From contig CAYGSN010000050.1 of assembly GCA_964352675.1 (NCBI GenBank), forward strand, positions 1 to 7,056: 7,056 nt of DNA. Reading direction: 5' to 3'. The notes under the pieces are model-generated. The model was not told the DNA's origin. It was given only the letters and a program-made list of their open reading frames with translations, and ran no database searches. The DNA comes from CAYGSN01 sp964352675 (lineage in GTDB: Bacteria; Pseudomonadota; Alphaproteobacteria; Micavibrionales; Micavibrionaceae). Every line of letters begins with the position of its first letter. Positions within the stretch are counted from its first letter, which is position 1. A program made the translations under genes and the position numbers. This document shows, one piece after another, positions 1 to 4,174 of this stretch.

Positions 1-51
1 CGCGACAACTCGGACCACAACCGAGGGCTCTACCACTGAGCTACAGTCGCC
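1..51 (-). tRNA. tRNA-His (GTG), partial, 3' part outside window
   Basis: Read on the minus strand from 51 downwards, the sequence folds as the 5' two thirds of a tRNA. It shows a 5' acceptor strand, T8-A9, a D-arm (GCTC / GAGC), an anticodon stem CTCGG/CCGAG and the loop TTGTGGT. The anticodon GTG lies at 16-18 and reads histidine codons. The T-arm and 3' acceptor strand lie beyond the window edge. Counting back from T8, eight bases precede it, so an extra G (-1) appears to be encoded at position 51, the histidine identity element. Pairing with base 73 cannot be checked here. Confidence 0.93.
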
Positions 52-75
52 ATATAAAAAATATAAGCACCTTTC

Positions 76-103
76 TCTACATATTTATAGTGGCTCAGGT
101 CAA
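76..103 (-). promoter_or_regulatory. Possible promoter of tRNA-His
   Basis: On the minus strand, CTTGAC/TTGACC (98-103) is a good alphaproteobacterial -35 match. A weak -10 candidate TGTAGA (76-81) follows at suitable spacing. It would start transcription near 69, about 18 bases before the tRNA 5' end, which fits a short tRNA leader. The -10 is poor, so this is tentative. Confidence 0.35.
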
Positions 104-120
104 GTTTTTTGATAAAACTT
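102..120. repeat. Perfect 7-bp inverted repeat before nnrD
   Basis: AAGTTTT (102-108) and AAAACTT (114-120) are perfect reverse complements around the 5-base loop TTGAT. The repeat ends four bases before the nnrD start codon and abuts the -35 candidate of tRNA-His. It is AT-only except for one G-C pair, so as RNA it would be weak. It could be an operator-like site or chance in AT-rich DNA. Confidence 0.4.
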
Positions 121-124
121 TCAT

Positions 125-898
125 ATGTTTCATGAAAATAAGCCCAGCCTGTGGCGGGAACATCTTCCTGTTAAGGCTGCAAACGCCCATAAATACGACT
201 GTGGACACGCGGTTGTCTACGGTGCGGCGGAATTGACCGGGGCGACGCGCTTGGCTGTCGAATCCTGCGCGCGGATGGGTGCCGGGCTTGTGAGTGTCCT
301 GGCGCCGCCGGGGACATTCGATATTTATCGCACTGCTCTGCCGGCACATATTCTGGTGCGGAATGACTTAAGCTGGTGGGATGAGCGCATCAGCGCGGTT
401 TTATACGGTCCCGGCGGGCTGCCTGTGCCCGTAACAATCAGGGATATTCCTACGGTTCTGGATGCCGATGCGCTGGGCGCGCTGCCTGAAAACCTGCATG
501 ACAACGTTGTGTTAACGCCGCATGAAGGCGAATTCGCCAGAGTATTCCCGGCGATAGGCGGCAGCAGGGAAGAACGCGCCATGCAGGCCGCCCGCGATTC
601 CAGCGCTATTATTGTTCTGAAAGGTGCAAAAACGGTGATTGCGCATCCAGACGGGCTTTGCGTGGTGAATGACCACGCCAGCCCTTATCTGGCCACTGCG
701 GGTACGGGTGATGTGCTGGCCGGTATGATCACCGGATTGGCGGCGCAGGGGATGAATCCGTTCAATGCGGCCTGCGCGGCGGTCTGGATGCACGGTGATG
801 CCGCGCTGCGCTTCGGAGTGGGGCTGGTCGCTACTGATCTGCCGGGGATGTTGCCGCAGGTTCTAAAGGCTCTGCAAGCCTCGCCCGGTGCGTCCTAA
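125..898 (+). CDS. nnrD: ADP/ATP-dependent NAD(P)H-hydrate dehydratase, stand-alone domain
   Basis: A 257-residue protein of the YjeF C-terminal (ribokinase-like) family. This family dehydrates the S-form of damaged NAD(P)H hydrates back to NAD(P)H in the cytosol, using ADP or ATP. Visible motifs are HKYDCGH (22-28), GPG (95-97), VLDADAL (111-117), TPHEGEFARVF (131-141), LKG (165-167) and the signature GTGDVLAG (193-200), whose Asp196 is the expected catalytic residue. The YjeF N-terminal epimerase domain found in most bacterial Nnr proteins is absent. The protein begins in what looks like the inter-domain linker (residues 1-10, ending PSLW). The stretch from GPG to VLDADAL is about a dozen residues shorter than I expect for the family. 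The ATG at 125 lacks a clear ribosome-binding site, but homology begins near residue 9, so no later start fits. It overlaps the convergent gene by 4 bases. Confidence 0.88.
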   Translation: MFHENKPSLWREHLPVKAANAHKYDCGHAVVYGAAELTGATRLAVESCARMGAGLVSVLAPPGTFDIYRTALPAHILVRNDLSWWDERISAVLYGPGGLPVPVTIRDIPTVLDADALGALPENLHDNVVLTPHEGEFARVFPAIGGSREERAMQAARDSSAIIVLKGAKTVIAHPDGLCVVNDHASPYLATAGTGDVLAGMITGLAAQGMNPFNAACAAVWMHGDAALRFGVGLVATDLPGMLPQVLKALQASPGAS

Positions 899-1572
899 CC
901 GATTTCCGCGTGCGCCTGCAGGTAATGCGCTCTCGGCATTTGAAGCGGCGTTTGGTCTTCATGGTTTTTCTGGCCAAGAAGCGTGTCCAGATCCTTCTGA
1001 TCCAGCGTTCCTAAGAACCTATCCATAGGAATGTCCTCAGCTATCATAAACCTCTCCAGGCTTTCTCTTGGTATCCTGCGGAATTTTGATCCGGGAACGC
1101 GGGAGCCATGCAAGCGGCCACTGTCAAAACAACGAATGATCGTCTGCTGTGACACTCTGCACACATAAGCGGCATCGCCGGTTGTAAAAACTTGCATCGT
1201 GCTAAAGTCACGGTCCTTCATTGGTATTGCTTTTCTCACGCCGGTTTTGCCGTTACTCAGCTGCTTAACTTCGGCGGACTTATCGTCCTCTGGCTCTTGC
1301 GGTTCGCCTTTCATTTGAACGGTTGTTACAATCTTGTTGATCGCCCCTCTGGCGTCGTCCCATTGCTGACGCAGGGCGTGATGAAGTATATTATCACCGC
1401 TGCGTTCTGATTGTGTTGTGACATTAAATCCCGGGGCCATAATGCCGCGGCGGGCAGCTTCCAGCCCGGCTTCGTTGCCTTTGGCCATGTGTTCAAAAAT
1501 GGCGCTCAATAAAAGCTGCTGAACAGCATCTTCAGCTGCGTCTGAACGGTGTTCGCTGGGGTGCGCAATCAT
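895..1572 (-). CDS. Excisionase/MerR-type helix-turn-helix DNA-binding protein
   Basis: A 225-residue protein with a winged helix-turn-helix of the excisionase/MerR superfamily at about residues 127-185: TTGDAAYVCRVSQQTI, then RCFDSGRL, then the wing RVPGSKFRRIPRESLERFM. Such domains bind DNA; a transcriptional or nucleoid role is inferred and the target is unknown. Residues 1-85 look helical and I do not recognise them. Residues 86-120 are a polar, probably flexible linker. The frame stays open upstream into tRNA-Leu, but the residues there (VQVPPPAP) are the usual conceptual translation of a tRNA 3' end. I therefore chose the ATG at 1570-1572, preceded by a purine-rich GAGAGAG five bases away. 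Its TAG stop overlaps the nnrD stop. No integrase or phage gene is nearby, so this is not evidently a true excisionase. Specific function unknown. Confidence 0.82.
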   Translation of the reverse strand: MIAHPSEHRSDAAEDAVQQLLLSAIFEHMAKGNEAGLEAARRGIMAPGFNVTTQSERSGDNILHHALRQQWDDARGAINKIVTTVQMKGEPQEPEDDKSAEVKQLSNGKTGVRKAIPMKDRDFSTMQVFTTGDAAYVCRVSQQTIIRCFDSGRLHGSRVPGSKFRRIPRESLERFMIAEDIPMDRFLGTLDQKDLDTLLGQKNHEDQTPLQMPRAHYLQAHAEIG

Positions 1573-1611
1573 TTTTTCTCTCTCACTCAGTCTTGAATAA
1601 CACAATATATG

Positions 1612-1696
1612 TGGTGCGGGTGGAGGGACTTGAACCCCCACGCCTTGCGGCGCCAGAACCTAAATCTGGTGCGTCTGCCAATTCCGCCACACCCGC
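1612..1696 (-). tRNA. tRNA-Leu (TAG)
   Basis: A complete class II tRNA on the minus strand. The acceptor strands GCGGGTG (1690-1696) and CACCCGC (1616-1622) pair perfectly. The discriminator is A and the 3' CCA is encoded (1612-1614). The anticodon stem is CCAGA/TCTGG with loop TTTAGGT, giving anticodon TAG at 1660-1662. The long variable arm CGCC-GCAA-GGCG is typical of leucine tRNAs, and the T-loop is TTCAAGT. The TAG anticodon reads CUN codons. Confidence 0.97.
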
Positions 1697-1717
1697 ATCC
1701 GGTTCTTAGGCGGAATA

Positions 1718-1745
1718 TGTATAGGGTTTTTATTCGGGCTGTCAA
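1718..1745 (-). promoter_or_regulatory. Strong promoter for tRNA-Leu (and possibly the HTH gene)
   Basis: On the minus strand, a perfect -35 TTGACA (1740-1745) is followed after 16 bases by TATACA (1718-1723), five of six to consensus. Predicted transcription starts near 1711, about 15 bases before the mature tRNA 5' end. No hairpin terminator separates tRNA-Leu from the helix-turn-helix gene 39 bases downstream, so both may be transcribed from here. Confidence 0.72.
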
Positions 1746-1756
1746 CAAGGAAAAGC

Positions 1757-1785
1757 TTGAAAAACCGGAATTTATGGTTTAAACG
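1757..1785 (+). promoter_or_regulatory. Weak promoter candidate for tig
   Basis: TTGAAA (1757-1762) followed after 17 bases by TAAACG (1780-1785) is the best -35/-10 pair I find in front of tig. The -10 is poor. The second half overlaps the TTRAACGGG-type element shared with the hup upstream region, which may be the more meaningful signal. Confidence 0.3.
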
Positions 1786-1805
1786 GGGCATGATTTTCAA
1801 AACAA
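1778..1805 (+). repeat. Upstream element shared with hup (copy 1)
   Basis: This 28-base stretch matches 6697-6724 upstream of hup at 22 of 28 positions without gaps. Conserved blocks are TTT, AACGGG, CATG, TTTCAA and CAA. It ends 15 bases before the tig start codon. It may be a promoter/initiation region or an operator; function is inferred only from its position and recurrence. Confidence 0.5.
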
Positions 1806-1820
1806 GGAAGAGTAGTAACC

Positions 1821-3272
1821 ATGCAAGTCAAAGAATTAAAGCACGATGGGCTAAGCCACGAACTGGAAGTTAAAATCCCGGCCAACGATATCGACAAGCG
1901 CGTTGAGGCGCGCCTACAGGAAGTGGGCAAGACGATCCGCATTCCCGGTTTCCGCCAGGGCAAAGCGCCGATGGCTATTTTAAAACAAAAATATGGCCGT
2001 GCGATTATGGGCGAGGTTTTGGAGGCTGCGGTCAACGAGACTTCTGCGCAGGCTCTGCAAGACAAGGGTATTCGCCCCGCGATGCAGCCAAAGATCGAAG
2101 TAAAAGAATTCGATGACGGCAAAGACCTGATCTATGTGATGGAGGTTGAAGAATTGCCGAAAATTAAGCTAATGGATCTGAAGAGCCTGAAGCTGGAGAA
2201 GCCTGTGTCCAAGCCGAGCGACAAGAGCATTCAGGATACGCTGGAGCGTCTTGCGCAAAACAATGAAACCTCGGTGGAGGTCACATCCGGCCGTGCCTCT
2301 AAAAAGGGCGACACGCTGGTCATTGATTTCCACGGCCGTACGGCGGACGACAATGTTGCACATGACGGTATGCATATGCACGGCCATCACCTGAAGCTGG
2401 GCAGCGGTGCATTTATTCCCGGCTTTGAAGACCAGTTGATCGGCAAGAAATCAGGCGAAAAGGTTGAGGTGCGTGTCACCTTCCCCGAAACTTACGGCGC
2501 GAGCGAACTGGCCGGGCGTGAGGCGATTTTCGACGTCGAGATCAACCAGATCCGCGAGCCGGGCGAAGCCAAGATGGACGATAATTTTGCGGAGTCCTTG
2601 GGCATGGAGAATATGGATGCTTTGAAAAACGCGATTTCCGAGCAAACAGCGAAAGAGCTGGGTCGCCAGAGCCGTATGGCTGTGAAGAGAACTCTTCTTG
2701 ACCTGCTGGATGAGGGACATAAATTTACGGTTCCTCAAGGCATGCTGGATCTGGAGTTTCAGAATATCCGCGACCAGATTAAAATGGAACGCCAGCAGCG
2801 CGGCGATAAAGACACAGAGCTGAGCAAGGACGAGGAAAAGGAATATAAATCTATTTCCGAGCGCCGCGTGCGTTTGGGGTTGGTCCTGTCCGAAATCGGT
2901 TCCGAGAACAACATCACCATTTCCGATCCTGAACTGCAAAAGGCCGTAATCTCCGAAGCGCAGAAATATCCGGGTCAGGAAAAAGAGGTGTTTGATTACT
3001 TCTCTCAAAACCGTCAGGCATTGGAATCCCTGCGTGCACCGCTTTACGAAGAGAAAGTCGTGGACTTTATCCTGGAACTGGCCGATGTGAAGGAAAAGGA
3101 AGTGACGGCCGAAGAGCTGCTTGCTCTTCTGGAAGGTGACGGGGAAGAAGCAGAAGCCAAGCCGAAGAAAAAGAAGGCGGCCTCCAAGTCTAAATCTGCC
3201 GACAGCGCGGAAAAGGCTGAGAAAAAAGCTCCGGCCAAGAAGAAACCTTCGGCCAAGAAAAAAGCGTCCTAG
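1821..3272 (+). CDS. tig: Trigger factor (ribosome-bound chaperone / peptidyl-prolyl isomerase)
   Basis: A 483-residue trigger factor, which binds the ribosomal exit tunnel at protein L23 and shields nascent chains. The N-terminal ribosome-binding domain (1 to about 115) carries the signature GFRQGKAP at 43-50. An FKBP-type isomerase domain follows at about 161-247 (KKGDTLVIDFHG, then GSGAFIPGFEDQLIG). The SurA-like substrate-cradling helical domain runs from about 250 to 430. Two features are odd: a His/Met-rich patch HDGMHMHGHH (181-190) in the FKBP domain, and a Lys/Ala-rich tail at 446-483 with 16 lysines in 38 residues. The tail makes it longer than the 432-residue E. coli protein. The start is supported by AAGGAAG about 10 bases upstream and by homology from the first residues. 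It heads the quality-control gene series, with clpP 109 bases downstream. Confidence 0.97.
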   Translation: MQVKELKHDGLSHELEVKIPANDIDKRVEARLQEVGKTIRIPGFRQGKAPMAILKQKYGRAIMGEVLEAAVNETSAQALQDKGIRPAMQPKIEVKEFDDGKDLIYVMEVEELPKIKLMDLKSLKLEKPVSKPSDKSIQDTLERLAQNNETSVEVTSGRASKKGDTLVIDFHGRTADDNVAHDGMHMHGHHLKLGSGAFIPGFEDQLIGKKSGEKVEVRVTFPETYGASELAGREAIFDVEINQIREPGEAKMDDNFAESLGMENMDALKNAISEQTAKELGRQSRMAVKRTLLDLLDEGHKFTVPQGMLDLEFQNIRDQIKMERQQRGDKDTELSKDEEKEYKSISERRVRLGLVLSEIGSENNITISDPELQKAVISEAQKYPGQEKEVFDYFSQNRQALESLRAPLYEEKVVDFILELADVKEKEVTAEELLALLEGDGEEAEAKPKKKKAASKSKSADSAEKAEKKAPAKKKPSAKKKAS

Positions 3273-3291
3273 TTCAGACCCTTTATCTGAA
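3273..3291 (+). repeat. Small inverted repeat after tig stop
   Basis: TTCAGA (3273-3278) and TCTGAA (3286-3291) form a perfect 6-bp stem with a 7-base loop directly after the tig stop codon. No T-run follows, so it is not a canonical intrinsic terminator. It may act as an mRNA 3'-end stabiliser or be chance. Confidence 0.35.
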
Positions 3292-3312
3292 TAGTTTCAA
3301 ATTATGCTCTTG

Positions 3313-3348
3313 AACAAACCGGCCTGCAAAGGTACGGTTTGTTTTGTA
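3313..3348 (+). terminator. Terminator-like hairpin between tig and clpP
   Basis: AACAAACCG (3313-3321) and CGGTTTGTT (3335-3343) are a perfect 9-bp inverted repeat. The 13-base loop can close further as CCT-GCAA-AGG with a GNRA-type tetraloop. The 3' arm and the bases after it are T-rich (GTTTGTTTTGT). This fits an intrinsic terminator of tig or an attenuator in front of clpP. It also argues against the upstream ATG at 3304 as the clpP start. Confidence 0.6.
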
Positions 3349-3381
3349 TGTATTCCAACACCTATTATAAAAAGAGAAACC

Positions 3382-4035
3382 ATGACCGAACGTGATCCGA
3401 TTGATACCTATATGAACCACCTTGTCCCCACTGTGATTGAACAGACCAATCGCGGGGAGCGAGCCTTTGACATCTATTCACGTTTGCTCAAGGAGCGGAT
3501 TATCTTCCTGACCGGGGAGGTGAACGATCATGTGTCCTCGCTGATTTGCGCCCAGCTCCTTTTCCTCGAGTCGGAAAACCCGAAAAAACCGATTTCATTC
3601 TACATCAACTCGCCCGGCGGCGTGGTGACCTCCGGGTTGTCGATGTATGACACGATGCAATATATCAAACCCGAAGTGTCCACGGTCTGTATCGGGCAGG
3701 CGGCTTCTATGGGGTCGCTTCTTCTGGCGGCGGGTGCGGTCGGTAAGCGCTATTCCCTGCCGAATTCTCGCATCATGATTCACCAGCCCAGCGGTGGTGC
3801 GCGCGGCCAGGCATCGGATATCGAGATCCAGGCGCGTGAAATCCTGCGTCTGCGTGAGCGGTTGAACGAAATCTACGTGAAACATACCGGTCAAAAGCTG
3901 GCGGCTATTGAAAAGGCTATGGACCGCGACAACTTCATGAGCGCCGAAGAGGCAAAGAAGTTCGGCCTAATTGACGAGGTTGTGGAATCGCAGCCTTTGC
4001 CTGCGGATGCTGACAAAAAAGACGATAAGAAATAA
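3382..4035 (+). CDS. clpP: ATP-dependent Clp protease proteolytic subunit
   Basis: A 217-residue ClpP, the serine peptidase that forms a tetradecameric chamber and degrades proteins fed by Clp ATPases such as ClpX or ClpA. The catalytic triad is Ser109 (GQAASMGS), His134 (MIHQPSGG) and Asp183 (DRDNFMSAEE), each two residues before its E. coli precursor equivalent. The oxyanion-hole motif SPGG is at 77-80. The first ~12 residues precede the HLVPTVIEQT mature-type N-terminus and look like the processed propeptide. The frame is open from 3304, but the ATG at 3382 fits family length and sits after AAAGAG. The C-terminus is a short Lys/Asp tail. ClpX, the usual partner gene, does not follow; lon does, after a 139-base gap. 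Confidence 0.97.
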   Translation: MTERDPIDTYMNHLVPTVIEQTNRGERAFDIYSRLLKERIIFLTGEVNDHVSSLICAQLLFLESENPKKPISFYINSPGGVVTSGLSMYDTMQYIKPEVSTVCIGQAASMGSLLLAAGAVGKRYSLPNSRIMIHQPSGGARGQASDIEIQAREILRLRERLNEIYVKHTGQKLAAIEKAMDRDNFMSAEEAKKFGLIDEVVESQPLPADADKKDDKK

Positions 4036-4054
4036 GTAAGGCTTTTTATGATAG

Positions 4055-4093
4055 AATGGCAGGGTGCTTGATTTTTTAAGCATTCGTGCCATT
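4055..4093 (+). repeat. Two-step palindrome upstream of lon
   Basis: AATGGCA (4055-4061) pairs with TGCCATT (4087-4093). Nested inside, TGCTT (4065-4069) pairs with AAGCA (4078-4082), with an 8-base T-rich loop and an internal loop GGG/TTCG. It lies 19 bases after the clpP stop codon. It could end the clpP transcript, although no T-run follows the stem. It could also be an operator, since it encloses the heat-shock promoter candidate. Confidence 0.6.
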
Positions 4094-4094
4094 T
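4067..4094 (+). promoter_or_regulatory. RpoH (sigma-32)-like promoter for lon
   Basis: CTTGAT (4067-4072), a 14-base spacer and TGCCATTT (4087-4094) match the heat-shock sigma consensus CTTGAA-N13/15-CCCCATNT at five of six -35 positions and, by eye, all but two -10 positions. Lon is a classic heat-shock gene in proteobacteria, so the position makes sense. Transcription would start near 4101, giving a leader of about 74 bases. This is prediction from consensus only. Confidence 0.5.
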
Positions 4095-4106
4095 CAGTTA
4101 GGTAGG

Positions 4107-4140
4107 TGGCTTTCAGGGTATTTAAAAGCCAAAAAACCCT
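4107..4140 (+). other. Possible H-type pseudoknot in lon leader
   Basis: Stem 1 pairs TGGCTTT (4107-4113) with AAAGCCA (4125-4131). Stem 2 pairs AGGGT (4115-4119), inside the stem 1 loop, with ACCCT (4136-4140). The linkers are one base (C), five bases (ATTTA) and four A residues, and the A-rich third loop is typical of H-type pseudoknots. It lies between the predicted RpoH start and the lon ribosome-binding site (about 4160-4166). It matches no riboswitch that I recognise. Confidence 0.4.
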
Positions 4141-4174
4141 ATTATTATTAAAGACTTAAAAGAAAGTTTTGCGC

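Noticed and set aside
1192..1410. 72-codon plus-strand open frame opposite the helix-turn-helix gene
   Set aside because: No ribosome-binding site or recognisable product; explained by the antisense of the real gene.
1573..1641. N-terminal extension of the helix-turn-helix protein starting inside tRNA-Leu
   Set aside because: The extension translates the tRNA 3' half (VQVPPPAP-type artefact). The ATG at 1570-1572 has an adjacent purine-rich ribosome-binding site.
1756..1783. CTTGAA at 1756-1761 as a sigma-32 -35 for tig
   Set aside because: The bases at heat-shock -10 spacing (GGTTTAAA) do not match the consensus.
2451..3008. Open frame on the minus strand inside tig
   Set aside because: Antisense shadow of trigger factor with no recognised domain.
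3309..3336. CTTGAA at 3309-3314 as a sigma-32 -35 for clpP
   Set aside because: No CCCCATNT-like or CTATAT-like -10 occurs at 13-18 bases downstream, so only half a promoter is present.
3363..3368. TATTAT as a -10 directly before clpP
   Set aside because: Transcription would start about 7 bases before the ATG, removing the ribosome-binding site; the -35 (TTGTTT) is weak.
3304..3381. Upstream in-frame ATG for clpP at 3304
   Set aside because: It would add 26 residues foreign to the family and run through a terminator-like hairpin. The ATG at 3382 gives the normal ClpP length.
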